Below, in pieces: positions 1 to 14,300 of a stretch of 64,000 nt of DNA. Source of the DNA: Branchiostoma floridae (lineage: Eukaryota > Chordata > Leptocardii > Amphioxiformes > Branchiostomatidae); contig NC_049980.1 of assembly GCF_000003815.2 (NCBI RefSeq), positions 25,502,272 to 25,566,271 of the forward strand, read 5' to 3'. The position numbers and the translations under genes were made by a program. The notes below the pieces were generated by a model. It saw only the letters and a list, made by a program, of their open reading frames with translations. It did no database searches and was not told where the DNA came from. Position 1 is the stretch's first letter. Every line of letters begins with the position of its first letter.

Positions 1-317
1 AGTTAAAGATACATCCCAATATACTTGTCCGTCAAGTTGATTTAAGTAGTACAATGTACTTAAATTAGAAATTATCCAGTTACAGTTGCACGTTATTTTA
101 TACTCAGAGAATGAATGAAGGTTGTAATTCTTCTCATCTCATTCAGTGCATCATAGTGGAATGTAGCTCTTATGCCTGTCCAGAAACAGATAGGAGTTTT
201 GTTTAATTGTTTCTTTGTTCATATATTCTATAATATTTTAGCATAAGTCAAACAAAGATGTATCTTTAAGATGATATAATATAAAACATAACAGACTGCA
301 ATCAGCATTGAAGTTCC

Positions 318-600
318 ATGTCAATGCTGTACATGGTGGGAATTCTCACCAGCTGTCATACATGTATGACCTGTCTGCTGTGATTTGCTTCTGACCTTCT
401 GTTGCCCACGCCTACCCTCCTCAGGTTTGTAGCTGCCCCTGACGGAATGAAATCAGGGTTTCATACATGTATCAGTATTTTACATGGTGGGAAGCACACC
501 TGCTGTCATACATGTACATGTATGACCTATGTGCTGTGATTTGCTTCTGATGGCTAAGTTGCCCACGCCTCCCCTCCTCAGGTTTGTAGCTGCCCCTGAC
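318..600 (+). repeat. Partial tandem duplication spanning a splice acceptor
   Basis: Two diverged copies lie at about 318-443 and 466-600. Each holds the intron end, the CTCCTCAG acceptor and the first 19 bases of the GREB1-like exon (through GCTGCCCCTGAC). Only the second copy continues as an open reading frame. The first is a decoy acceptor at 422-424. Confidence 0.85.
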
Positions 601-1620
601 AGTGAGGACCTGGTGCCGCTGGTGGCCCCCCCACAGTTCCTGCTGGAGAAGTACCTGGCACACGAGAGCAAGGCTCTGTTCCCCATGGCCATGGACAACC
701 ACCTGACTCCTGTCCTGGCCATCGACTGCTACCTCAACCTAGGAGCTCAGGTCAGAACTGAACCTTCTTCACCTTTAAAGTCTGACCCTTTGCAGTCTGG
801 AACACTTCCTTGTCTCATATAGGGTAAAACAGAAGGCTATACACTTGAGGGGTTGGGAGGATTCGTTTTGTCTTGTTTCAAATCTCTAAATAATGAGAAA
901 GAAAGGCAATCACAAATATTTCGCTACCATAGTCATATTCATTTCCAAATGTGTTTTTCTCATCTGGATCTACTAAGTCTAACATGAAAAGTTCAGAACC
1001 AGTGCTGAGTGTCTGCATGCCTTGTTGCCTCTCACAGATCTCTGTAGCCTACATGAGCTCCCGACCCCACTCCGTCAAAACGGACTCAGACTGCCGCTTC
1101 AGCGGGCTGCTGCTCTACCTGTGTGACAGTTTTGTCATGGCCGACTTCCTCAAGAAGTTCAACTTTGTTCCTGGTATGTACAAACCCAGAATCATACATG
1201 TACATGTATATATATTGTCATCAGGTTTTGGTTTGAAATGATATTACTGAATTTGGTTTGAAATGATATTACTTTTGCAGCAGTTCAGTTTCGATGTATC
1301 ACATCAAGCTTTCCAGAAACTGTTACAAAAGAAGTCTATTAAGACTTATTTGAAGGAAAATTTTCAGTGGCACACATCACATACATGACAAATTGTTGCT
1401 GTCCTTTCCCACAGGAGCCACTCTGTGTGTCATCTGTCCTGACCGGAACACGTTGCGGAGACAAATCGCCCGGCTGGAGCTGGAGGACCAGTGGCGCTTC
1501 CGCCTGCGTGATGAGTTCCAGACAGCCAACACTGCGGAGGACAAGCCGCTCTACTTCCTCACAGGCCAGCACATCGCACCCAAGGTGCCAGCGTTCAACG
1601 ACAAAGCACAATGGACTTAA
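582..1620 (+). CDS. GREB1L: GREB1/GREB1L-like protein, last three coding exons (5' part outside window)
   Basis: Three exons join in frame: 582-750 (CAG acceptor, GTCAGA donor), 1038-1173 (CACAG acceptor, GTATGT donor) and 1415-1620 (CACAG acceptor, TAA stop at 1618-1620). The first exon enters on the third base of a codon, so the rest of the gene lies to the left. The encoded tail includes the stretches [49 protein letters not shown] and [20 protein letters not shown] and ends KAQWT. From memory this resembles the conserved C-terminus of GREB1/GREB1L, a large nuclear cofactor with a glycosyltransferase-like region. I first considered FAM91A1 and dropped it because its remembered C-terminus differs. 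The exons are certain; the family name is a moderate inference. Confidence 0.62.
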
Positions 1621-3783
1621 GTGACATTACACGTTCAAGGAGCTATCAATGCGCACATATGGTATGTTCTGTACCTGTCATTTATGCTGCGAATCTGAGA
1701 AGACTTTTCTCAACACCTGAGCAGCTTTAGCAAGGTTAAGTCAAGCCAAGAACAAGACTAAGTCCCCCTCTACAAATTCCCAAAGTGGTCGGCCGTAATC
1801 CTTACCTTATGATCACCAAGTACAATGTATGTTAAGGAAACATAAAAAAACTCAAAATCAAGTGTAGTATTACACTATTTTGTATGTTGTTAAGATAAAT
1901 GGTGTTCATTTCCTAAAAGAGCAACAGCAGAGAGAACATCAAAGTTCCTCAGTGACTGTGATTTTTTATGTTTTTTTTTAACACATCAAAAGTTGGAATG
2001 GGATACCATTTCAGTACACAGTAGAAAAGGTTTCCCTTGAAAGTGACTCGGCCTGAAATGATATTGCATCCAACATTTTTCAAGCTGCATGACAGAAATG
2101 AATGACGGACAAAATTTCGTCTGATCGATGAGTTGTACAGAGTCGTTAGATTCTTTAAGTGGGACTACACTGTATCATTATCCTCCAAATTGGTAATGCC
2201 ATATCTGTCAGTCTCAAAATTCCTTCATTACTCACAAGGTAAATAGATGGGAACTTGGATCCGAACAGCATTTGCATATCACATTTGTGACAGCATCAGT
2301 GATCTACTACTCGACCAGATATGCACATTTATTTATGTACAGTGCTGTTTGTACACACATTGTCATCCTGAAGGGAACATACCCTTGTACTTGTGATTGC
2401 ACCTGTCCGTGATTGTGTAAGTGCAGATATACTGTCTAATGAATGGTATAAATTGTAATCAGTGTTTCTACATGTACTTTTCTAGGCATTAAGTTATAGT
2501 TTCTGAAAACCGTTGAAGATGGAAATCTATGGTCACGTTTGAAAATCTACCTCTCAAAGGCACTTGTACTTAGTGCTACATACTGGGACACCAGTGAACG
2601 CAATGCGCATATGGATAAGGTAAAAAGCCAGCTCTTCCAGGGCCCAGCCACACCATGTAGTCAAATAGAGGTTTTCATGGAGATTTTTTCTGGCCTGTTG
2701 GGCCCAACCTTTTAGCAGGGTAGACATTTCACTGCCACTATCAGTGTTATATATACTACAGTACAGCACGCTGTAATCGATCATTGCAATGGTAGTCTGT
2801 TATCACATGCTGAGACGGAGTGTAACAGAAAGAAGTTATTTTGTAGCCTGGAGAAAGGCCCATACAGTTAGCTCATGTACCTAAAGTAAGGTAAAGCAGT
2901 GGTACACAGTTATGGTAAAAATATATATATATAAAGAATATATATATCTATAATACATTGGTAGGGACACATTCCATGCACGGTGAAGAAAACCTGGACT
3001 ATTTTTCTTGTGGCCTGGAACAGACAACGTCCAAACAATGCAATGACACATTCTCAGGGCTTGTACATACAACATACTTATAAGTCATACTTAAAAACCT
3101 TTGTATACAGCATTATACTCATGAGAAAAGTAGTTGTAAGGTCATTTTTGTTCTAATGTACATTTTTGGTGACTGCAAAGGGAAGTAGCCACGAAAAGCA
3201 GTAAGTATTTTGACACCTAATAACCTTGTCTTACCTACATGTAATCGTTCACAAGGTGGACTGCCACCATCCAAACTAATTTAGTCCATGAATGTACATA
3301 TAATTTTATATTTAAGTCAGATTATATTTTAATTACCTTTGAATGCCAGATTATTTGTACTTCTTTACATGCTATATAAATATCTATGAATGTAGTAGCT
3401 GTGGAGAGTGGTGTACATGGGGAAATGTTATGCATAATTTTTACCAAATCTTGAATGAGTTGGAAATTATGTGAGTCGTCATTCGAAATAATGTGCTTAA
3501 TTACTGAAAATGAAGATTTTACAGATTAAATCATATCAGCCATAAGAATTGTGGACAGGGTCAAGGCCAATAAGCTGCTGTTACAAATTTGCAGAATCGT
3601 GACTCTCTTTCTCTGTTTGGAGTACAGTCAATATTGGATTAGCCCCATGTACACCTCCAGTACTAGCTTAGGATGACCCAGTAACTAACCATGAAGTGAA
3701 ATGTGTGTGTGTGACTTTTGCAGTGGTGGCAGCACCAGACCTATGGTAGGTCTTATCTACATGCACCCAGTATTATTAATAAA
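1621..3783 (+). other. Long 3'UTR of the GREB1-like gene
   Basis: No coding frame is convincing here. The first clear AATAAA on the plus strand is at 3778-3783, so the 3'UTR may run about 2.1 kb. The stretch also holds a short AT run near 2922-2951. The UTR extent is an inference from the signal alone. Confidence 0.4.
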
Positions 3784-3950
3784 AGGAGTGCAAAGAAATC
3801 ACTGATGACTTGTGTATATTCATTTTATTGTCGACATTTTTACATACATTGTAACGTAAAAAATTATAGCTTTAAAATTCTGTCTCTTTCTGCTCACAAG
3901 TGGTATACATTATATATCGCGATATGTATGTGATATATGATAACATAGAA

Positions 3951-3982
3951 AGATAGATATAGATAGATATAGATAGATATAA
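3951..3982. repeat. Microsatellite, AGATAGATAT unit
   Basis: About three tandem copies of a 10-base AGATAGATAT unit directly follow the putative 3'UTR end. Confidence 0.8.
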
Positions 3983-3983
3983 A

Positions 3984-5067
3984 GTATAGATTTGATTTAA
4001 ATTGATAGACAATATGCATATACATGATAGACTATTTCAAAATCTCTTGCGGTAGATTTGACACCATACAGTTAAAATTACTTAAATACACTGCAACACA
4101 CAACACCCTGTTGTCCTGCCTTCAAGGCTCTAAAATACTGGCACACTTGTTTTCACCGTGATAATCCATTAAGAATAGACGTCTATCAATTTGGATACTC
4201 AGTTTATAATTGTTTTAAAAGTCTGAGACAGGTTATGTGCTCACCTCACATTCAATAGAGAAAACTATCTGTTGGTGTTTCACCAAGTTTTTGTCCTCAC
4301 TATTCAACACACCCTACAGACAACAATGACTTGATGTGGGACTGTGGAAATTAACAAATAGTCGTAAATGTCTAATGTTCTTTAGACAGACCTACAGACT
4401 GCCTGTAATAACAATCATGGTATTCATTAGCATTGATTTTTTCATATAATCTCAAATATAGTTTTTGAACAACTATTCTAAAGAGTAGGCAGCATTTTAG
4501 ATTTCTGTAATATACGTTTTCGCTTTAGTTTCTTTGATTAGCAGCTTTGTGGTACAGGCAATTGTCCTGTAATCACGTAGATTTTTTCTAAAACATTTTA
4601 AAAATATGCCACTGGCTTTCACTAAGAACTGGCATTTGATCTCACATAAAAGGAGTCACACACTACATGTGCATATAGGATAAAACAGGATTGGCACACC
4701 AGTTCAGATGTCTGATTTCACGGACAGAAGCATAAACTGTGACTACAGCTAATAAAATTGTAACGATATTGACCCGCTTTGTGCAGGCTTTTTTCAGGGG
4801 AGAGGATTAGAGGCCAAAAAACCTCATAAACCTATGAGAATACAATGTACCCTCTTGAGTCCAGCTTCAATTGGCAACAAAATTTTAACTGTAGACAAGA
4901 AGCAGGACATTTTCTACTGGTGTTAAGTTGATACGAAATCTCAGGTCATTTGGCTACCAGCATTATATAACTTAGAATACTTTTTTCCTCCCAATCATAG
5001 CCTGACTTGAAAAGCTGGCAGCAGTAAAAGGCTACAACTGGAAATAGGAGTTTATAATTCAGACTTA
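3984..5067. other. Intergenic sequence between convergent genes
   Basis: This AT-rich stretch lies between the 3' ends of the GREB1-like and POFUT1 genes. I see no gene, RNA or strong repeat in it. Confidence 0.5.
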
Positions 5068-5256
5068 CTGTAAATGCATTTAAGTTTGCGGGGATTTATT
5101 TTCGTGGTAGCGTGAAAATGGCATTTTCGCGGTGGTTTTAAGTTCACAGTAGTGCCATAGGCTGTAGTCAAACTATAATGGGAAAATGTTTGGAGTGGTT
5201 CTAAGTTTGCCGTGAGGAGGCCACCACAAAAACTGCAAACATTTCTGCATTTACAG
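5068..5256. mobile_element. MITE-like element with CTGTAAATGCA inverted ends
   Basis: The ends CTGTAAATGCA (5068-5078) and TGCATTTACAG (5246-5256) are perfect inverted repeats of 11 bp. The interior carries degenerate stems (TTTGCGGGGATTTATTTTCG, TTTTCGCGGTGG). A related, diverged copy lies at 40054-40239. No coding capacity. Confidence 0.7.
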
Positions 5257-5341
5257 CATAGCATTACACATTAACACTTCTGGGGAAAATTTAGAAGTTA
5301 TTTTTGCTCCTGACTGCTCACCACCCTACTTGCTTGCACAG

Positions 5342-8300
5342 TCAATCCACTCCCCAGAAGGAGGAGGTCCTGTTGTGCACGTCTCGCTCCCGCTTGACGA
5401 AGGACGTGAAGGAAGAGACGCAGTTGCCGATGAAATGTTGCGCCTGGCCCAGGATGTACAGGTCCAGCTGGGGCAGGTGCGGGTTCAGATGGTGAACCTT
5501 GACCTGAATGGGACATAAAATACCAATTTGACTGGATTAGTCTCTCTTTATTGCTGCATTGAGAAGATAGGATAATGCGTTTCACATAACTTGAAGGATG
5601 GGTCACTTGTAAAGGTCAGGTCACTGATAACAGTGTCAGCATGTGTGCTGTGAGAAGCTGTCATGGTAGTCTCGGGAGATGTGGGTGGCATGTTGCTCAG
5701 GGTGAATGTCGCTCAACTATTTTAAGCCTCTTTGTCAGCAGACAGTGATGGCAGGTCAAAGATGCATGTGTCACGGGGGCAAGTTACATGTACGTTTGTA
5801 TTGAAGCTGGATAAAGCATGTGACACACTAAACTGCCAGAACACACCAGCCAATGTAAATGTATCCAAGGCAACTGGCACCAGTTTTGTGAGACATGACA
5901 GTTTTGTGGATATTTTACTCCTGCTTTAGACATCTTGCATGTATCTTTTCCATTCAATCAATGACAAAAAATTCTTACTTAGCCCACATTGTACTTGAGA
6001 AATGTATATATGATATAAGCCATGATGCACAAAAGCTCAAATTCTGATTGATGGAACAAATCAGTTTTATGACAGTAAAGATTTTGTACAAAAAAATTTT
6101 AAAAATTGGAAGCCAAATGAGTACTTGTGTGCATAGTCCAATATGTTTGTTGACTTTGAATTCTTTCTAACAACACATTAACGTGGCTTTGTCCAGTGGT
6201 ATTCCAGCAGGGCAGTAACTGGTAACTTTGTACAGAGCAGCCCTGTAAAGAGTGCAATGCATCACTGTTAACGTTATCTAGCTAAGACGAAAAGACTCTG
6301 ATCGACTCCGCCGGCCCTGTTCAAGGATTAGTCCTAATGTGGCCTGTGAAGCCCGCATCCTCTCTAACACAGAACTACATATTCATTGTAACCTTCACAT
6401 ACCCTTCAGATAACATCTATCCAGCTTTTATCTAATTTTTGTTTGTTCTCTTTACATATCTGCTGGGTTTATACATTAAGAAACTGTATATACACTTTCA
6501 GTAGTGTACTAAGAGTAAGATTAATACTCTGGAAGTTATGTGTTCTGAGAACTAAACAAGACAAAATAACCTGGGTAAGATGAAAGTCAGACATGCCAAA
6601 TAGAGTGTTGCAACAAATCTTATAAAGCCCTTGATACAATTTGTAAGGAAACTTGTTTGCGTATCTGTTCTGTGCACAGCAGAAGGACTTAGTGAGAATT
6701 AAAAAGGTAACTATTGGAGAGCAAGATAGCTGACGGGTAAAGGCATATCTGTTACGAACAAGTCTTGTCCTTGCCACAAAAAGCATGCTAGTTGCAGGCC
6801 ATTAACCTAAAAAGATAAAAGCCTGACAAGATAAAGATCTTTCACATCTTTTCCAGTCAATTCCAGTAATAGTCCTTGGATATTTGGAAGAACAAAGTGT
6901 TTCTGCCATTTGCAAATCTCTTCATCCCGTATTCTGCCCGAGTCCATGCCGCGGGCTACATGCTGACGTCTGATGTACAAATCTGAGGCATGGGTCAGCG
7001 CTGTAGTAATGATATTCATTGCCTGGGCTAATCCCAAGGAGTAACTCCTCAGGTAATCAATACTTCTGTAATGGTTGTTGAGGGAGAAACCTGCAGGAGA
7101 GGTGAGATGTGCGCAGTTGGCAGCCACTAATCACATCGCTTCAACAGGGAAACTCAGCCAGTTGACCTCGTGTCAATAGAATATTCACTTGCCAAACAGC
7201 GGGGGTTTTCACAAGCTCCGGGCCGGGCAATCCAGTTAGCTGGAACAATTTTGCCGTAGTTAAAACTGCATGAGGCTCGCATTTACTTTCTGCGCTGGCT
7301 TTGTCCTTTTTCAGGGCACATTACGGTTGATAGATGCGGGGTCAAAAGATGCCAGCTCCCTTGTGAGCAAGAAAACTATTCGTGCAGCCTTTAACTTCCC
7401 ACTTCAAAGTGAATTGCGATAGATAAGTTAACAAAATGATCAGTTGCATTGATGAACATGAGAATATATACAAGGGCACTAGGAGGACATCAACCAACCC
7501 CCTTCAAATAGTTCTATTGTTTATTTATGTTCTTTTATGAGAATCTTAGGTATTGAGTCATGTAGGGGATCATATAGAAATAGACATTGTTACTAAAGAA
7601 CACAGTATTGATCTCAAGAAAGTATTGAACTGGTAAAGTAAGTGTTCCTTCAAAAATGCCAGGCCATAACGAGCTGACTGCTGCTTTATCTTTTGCTGAA
7701 TTACCAGAGCACTCTCATTTCTGCTGAACAGCATTCATACCAAAGAATAGCTGGTGCTGGACATTGTAGAACAATTTGGTCCTTAGTGCTTAACAGTAAC
7801 ACATCAAACAAGAGCTTTATCATTGTTGCGGAACAGCAGTCACACAATAAAACAGTTATGCTAAACAGCCTTCACACTATGAAACAGACTTACATGTACA
7901 TTGGTGCTGAACAGCATTCAGACTAAGAGATAGATTTATCCTTGGTGCTGAACAACAGTTTTGCTTAACAGTGTTCTTGCAATGTAACAGGTTTGTCCTT
8001 GGCACTGGACAGCATTCACACTACGAAACAGGTTTGTCCTTGGTGCTGAACAGCATTCACACTACGAAACAGGTTTGTCCTTGGTGCTGAACAGCATTCA
8101 CACTATGAAGCAGGGTTGTCCCTGGTACTGAACAGCATTCACACTATGAAACAGAGTTGTCCTTGGTGCTAAACAGCATTCACACTAGGAAACAGATTTG
8201 TCCTTGGTGCTGAATAGCATTCACACTATGAAACAGGTTTGTCCTTGGTGCTGAACAGCATTCACACTATGAAACAGGTTTGTCCTTGGTGCTGAACAGC

Positions 8301-11300
8301 ATTCACACTATGAAGCAGGGTTGTCCCTGGTACTGAACAGCATTCACACTATGAAACAGGTTTGTCCTTGGTGCTAAACAGCATTCACACTAGGAAACAG
8401 ATTTGTCCTTGGTGCTGAACAACATTCATACTTGCGAATAGCTTTGTCCTTGGTGCTGAATAGCATTCATACAGTTTTGTCAGATAAACTACTCTCCCCT
8501 ACTAAAGCCTTACCTTCAGAGATTTAAGGTGTTGCTCTAACTCTTCCACCAGGGGGTCATTGTCTGTGGCCACAAACACAAACTTGGCTCTTGTTGCCAG
8601 AATGGCATTTTTGGTCTTCCTGAGGATTTCTTCCCTGGATGGGAAGCACATCTTGTGAGTGACGGTCCTGCCAGGCATGATGTCAGTACACTGTGGGGAG
8701 GCCATGAAGTTGGATGTACCCTCAACATTGGCACAGGCCCGCTCCTGGGGAAGAATATCAGAAGGTTATTGATTCGATTGTCACTATCATGTGTTTTATA
8801 CACAAGCTATACTTGTTCTGTTCTGTCAACAATGATGTACTAATACATGTGTCTCTCATTTGTTGTCAATTCCTACAGAAGAACTGATCCAGAAGCACAA
8901 CTGCAAATAGCATGAATGCAAAAACATAACCCAACTTCATTTTGTCCTTTGTGAAAACTTTTCAACAGAGTACAAGTTATTTCCAACAACCCTGTGGATG
9001 TTGCAGTTACCACTGGCTGTGAGAACTATTTTTGTTCCATCTTGTTAAGTGCATGTATTTTACAGAAACGGCTGTTATTCTGAGACTAACTGAAAATGTG
9101 ATGAAATGGCAGGAAGCTGTAAGAAGTGAAGTGATCCCTTCGCTGGGTAAATGCCCAGTCCTGAGGACTATAACCCAACGGGATGCCTGGCGTCATAGAT
9201 AGCCTGGCCGGTATCATGTACATGTATGATTCATACCCTTCCATTACACTACCACAGAGTCTAACCTCTAAATGACCACTTTAACATACTCTCAAAATGG
9301 AACTGTCGTAAGAAATGCCATGCTGGCAGAAAGAAACACTGTTCTGGAGGTATTGATCAAACATGTTCCATTTTCCCCCTGAGCCTGGGCCTGGGCTTGT
9401 AGTACCAGATTACTTCCACTTTGCTGCAGAAAGCTCCTGAAATGTTCAATCAGCGATACATCACAGACCTCTCTCCGCACAACGCAGCGCTCCCAGACTG
9501 GTAATATGACTTCACAGGACTACTGATACAATTCCCTGAATATAGCAGTCAGCATCTTGTACGATCTTGTATTGTTAAGGCAGTCACCTTGCACACACTG
9601 TGCATGTAGAGATGTCTCTAAATGGAAATTCACCCAATGAAAAGCCATACTGTAAATCGTACTTCACAAAGGGCTATCACAAGTGTGTTTAAAGCCTGTC
9701 TTTCAATCAGGAAAATTCTACCTCCATCCATTTACAAAATGCTATTTGCTGTCAGTTCTGAACTTGTCAGCCGGCTCAATGATCTGTGTGTGTCTATCGA
9801 TTACTTCTGTTAAAAGGATTCTGGCATTTACTTAAGAGGGAAGTCCAAAAGCTTTCCTCTGAAGCTATCTCCCACACAATTAGGTATAGAAACTGTAATA
9901 TCCAATAAGGAACGTCAATTTTCCAGTAATGTAGATCAAAAAAGAACCTGGAAAGCATTTTTGGTGCTACTCCTCAATTCTTACCACTGAATAATGTTTC
10001 AGGCATTCTTCTCTCATAACTCTGAGCTTTCCCTGATAAACGTTGTAACAACATACTATTAGGCACATCACGTAAAAGCTATTCAGACTTGATTCATACA
10101 AAATTGATATAGTTACCAAACTCAAAGATAGTGATTCAGTTCAATCATGTTTCACAAATTCCTACGTATACAGCACAAAAATCAAATTGTATTTTAGGAT
10201 GCTCACAAAATCAGGGCCATTCCTGAGGTGGATGCCAATGTAAGGTCTGCCCTGGAAAGTGGTCTGTATGAAGTCCTGTCCAGGGACGGTGATGGTGGAT
10301 GTCCACTGTAGGAACTCTTGCAGCTGCCTGTGGGCTGCCTTCATGGGGAAGGATGCCGGGGCACCTTTGAAGGCCAACACTGGATGAGAGGATGGAGGGA
10401 ACCTGCATGGGGGAATAAAACATGTCTTGTCATGCCCTGAATTAAAATGTCAACTAAAAGGCATACACTCAAATGAATCCGTTACCATGAAAGTTTTAGC
10501 TTTGGTGTCGTTTGTGATTGGATTTGTTTTTTAGACAGCATAACTTGAGTAGCTGTGAACATATCTTTTTGATATTTGGTAAGTATTAGAATAAAAGATT
10601 GTCAGACTTGATAATGGGCCTCCTAGTGTTTTTTTATGGAGCTTCCAGTTTTGATAACCCTTTACTTTGTGGTTTACTACTTATGCATTTCATTATTCAT
10701 TGAAATGATATGTTCAGTTCAGTATCACTGCATTTTCAGTATCACACTGCAATTAATACTTTTTTTTTAAAGTGTGGTAAGGTAAAAGGCTACAAAGTTG
10801 GTTACAATAAAAAGTTGACAGATGCGAGCCGCAAACTTCCCACAGCGATATCAAATGAGAGTCTCTGTCACAGGAGAAGGCTCTTAAAAAGATTTACAGT
10901 TATTGAGCCCTGCAATCCCATCAAAACAATGGTGCAAGAAATTACATGCCCGCAAAACCCGGCATACCTGCCTTCCTCCCCAAAATACCATCTGCACCTC
11001 ATCTGCGGCACCAACATTCTACCAGATGTGAACTGCCAGAACCAAAGTAATGTGCGCAGATAAATCATCTCCAGCAGGGAAAAACATTCTTCCGTACAAG
11101 ATTTGTTACGCTACCCAGAAGTAAAATATCCCGGGCCGTGCCATGGATATTTGCCCGGCTCATGAAAAATTCAGGCGACTCAACTTGACGATATGAGATT
11201 TGGAGGGTTATCAAGAGTACTTTCGCATGGGAAGAGATCGGGACATGACCACAATTAAACATGAACATAAATCATGCAAAAACTCCGCCATCTAGAACGA

Positions 11301-14300
11301 ACCAGATGCCATGGTAATTATAACGGCGTGTGAAGACAACTGTAACAGTAACTCTGCGTGGATCTGCACATTTACACTGCAGCTGTCAGGTGTAGGCGGC
11401 GCTGGCATAATCAGATTAAAGAGTCGACATCGGTAACAATAACGTCCCGTAAGGGGATTAGAGCCTACGAGCAATGATCAACATTCTCGCTGACACTTTG
11501 ACAGATTCGAGGTACAGAATAATATTTCCCGCCATCCATGCATGATGCAAAGCTATTCATCAGTGTGCAATGGGTAGGGCAATATTGAACTGATGTCATC
11601 ACAAATCCTATCAGTCACTGCTCGGCTTACGACCTGTCAATCAGGACAGCCCAATCAATACAGTCTACTGCTTTTGGCAAGGAAAGTTTTCGTTTGCATT
11701 AACTTTTTTAATTGCAACTTTATAGCATTGTTAAGTGCTTATTTCACTGGCTTCGTGGCCCAACCGGCTCTACCATGAAAAGCAAAACATCAACCTCAGG
11801 ATGAAATCAGCTGCCTTATTACATGTAGCTTACACAATAAGATCAAGGACGTTATGTAATCAATGTAATAAAGTCCTTGGTAAGATGTACAGATCCTTCT
11901 GACACATAATCCTTTGGAAATTTGAATCAAACCATGCAAAATATCTTTTAAAACCAATCTATTATAATGCAATAAGCTTATTGGACAATTGAGATTTTTT
12001 TTAGAAACACAACTTAAGAAGATTTTAAGAAACAGATCATAGAAAAGCATACAGACTTTCTCACTTGCTAGTACTTACTCTTTGGTCCAAGCCTCTGTCT
12101 GCTGGTACGTGAACTCATAAAACACAAACTCATCAAAGTCCACACCCAGGTGGTCCCAAAATGGCCCAAATGGGTTCCCTGCAAACAACACAATAAAATG
12201 TGGAACAATCACTCTTCTATAATGAACATTGTCAAGGAATCTGACACTTTTGTTGGTCAAACAGTTCCTCTGTGAAAATTCAAGCGTCCGAAACTGCCCG
12301 GACGGCGTCTACAAGCGTCCAATGGCGTCCGAGCGCGTTTCAGACGTTCTGGACGCGTTCATTCCCGTCCGAAACGGCCGCGGACACATCGTGAGCGTCC
12401 GTGCCGTTCTGTCAGTTTTTATTTTGAACGCCCGTACGGCTGAAAGACCTTCCATTGCCGTCGGAGACGGCCACTGATGGGGCTATAAAATACTTAGTCA
12501 CCCGACGCCGGCAGACGGCTGCGTCTTTTCTTATGATCCCCACGGGAAACATGACGTTTTAACTTCTGCACATGCGCCAATTTCAGCGGGTGAATTCGAA
12601 TTTCAGACCGTTGAACACTCCGGCGGTTGCAGGACTTATGTTCAGAAGGTGACTATTTCTGTGGATTTCATGTCCGTTTGTTAAATTTTGCGCACTTTTG
12701 GACCAAGGACTTCACGTCTAGACGTAGCAGCTGATGTTTGTACGACATTGTGCTGAGGTTGGGTTTACGGCGATGACTGTATCCGTTATTTATACTAAAA
12801 AGAATGTACAAAAATTATTTGTCGTGCGCCGACAAGGGGGAAAAATTATACTACTTACTCGAAGCAGCAAACCTTGGACAGCAGAAATCACAGATGTGAC
12901 AGAGTCGTCAAAAGAAGCAGCGGTTCTTCCGTTAGCTGATTGTCGATACTTTGCAGGCGCCGGTAAGTGAATACTTCGCATTTTATTCTAATTTTTTGTA
13001 CATTCATCTGTTGCAAAGTTTACCGACGACTTGTTGTTACGGGTGCCCTCCCCACATACGCGAAGAAATGATAAAATTTAGGATCTTGTTTTGATGCCAC
13101 AAAATAAAAAGAATTATGAACACGTTGTAGAATACTTGTAAAAAATATCTGTTGTTTCTATTAAGAATGATAATGCTGTTAAAATGTAGATTTAGACAAC
13201 AGATAATGAGATAGCACCTACCGATTTTGCCGGTGCCAATCAAAATCTTAGTCGGCTCTTCCAACTACTTGGGGTTAGGAGCTTATGAAACGGAAGACTT
13301 TAGTTCGCTACCTCGAAATAAAAAAAATGACTTATGATCTTTGTAGAAAATTTAACGTTATTTCACATTTATATATCCAGTCTTTAGCAAATACTGGTGC
13401 AATTAAAATTTACGATAGAAAATTTCAAACGTCCTGTATTTACCCTTGATGTTATGTGGGCTCGTCCATTCTGATGTAACGTGTCGGCACGGCGGCACAA
13501 AAAGCCGCGGACACGATTGAAGGCCGGATTGAATTTCGTACATGTAGCAAAGTTGATTAAACGCCGCGGAGTACGTGTAAACAATTTACGAAGAAATGTG
13601 TTCAAGTTGTGTTTGATTTTAGCTAAACCTGACGGCCCGGTGGTGGGTGGTCTTCTACAATTCACTGCCTGGCTGAATATTTGTTTGTTTGGTATGTGGC
13701 AACGCTAAATGTCCCAACAGGCCATAAAATTATATCCGTGACCGGACGGCGTCAGAAACGGCGTCCGGGCAGCCGTCTACGCACGTTCCAAATTAAATGC
13801 ACCGGCCCGTTATGAGTTTCTACCGTACTGCCTGACTAACTAAAACTGTGTCTTGAAGAAAAAATATTTTGCTAGGAGTTTGGCCCAGATATTAACCTTT
13901 AATAATATAGCGATGACAGCCTCTTGGCCTTTCATTCCATTTTCTGTCGAATTTTACGATCTGTACCCCCCGTGGGAAGGCGTGGTGGAGGCTACCGCCC
14001 GTACCAGCGGCCTGGATTACGCCGTTTATGCCCGTCGCAACCGGCGTCCGATCCGTCCCAGCAGCCTGGATTACGTCATTTACGTCCGTCGCAATCGGCG
14101 TCTGGTCCGTCCGCAGAGACGTCTGTTCCCAGCGGGGGGCCCGCCCGACGGAGCGCGGGAGCGTCCGGCTGCCCGCTTTCAGACGCCGTCTCGGACGTCC
14201 CGAACGTCCGACCGGACGCGTCTAAAGTGCCAATCTAGACGCGTCCAAGCGTTTGTTATGCCGTTCGGACCGTCTTGGACGTTTCGTCGGGCGTTCAAAA

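Noticed and set aside
582-1620. FAM91A1 as the identity of the first gene
   Set aside because: The C-terminus remembered for FAM91A1 does not resemble these exons; GREB1/GREB1L fits better.
5085-5260. Possible structured RNA from the strong hairpins
   Set aside because: The inverted ends and the second copy near 40.1 kb show it is a dispersed MITE.
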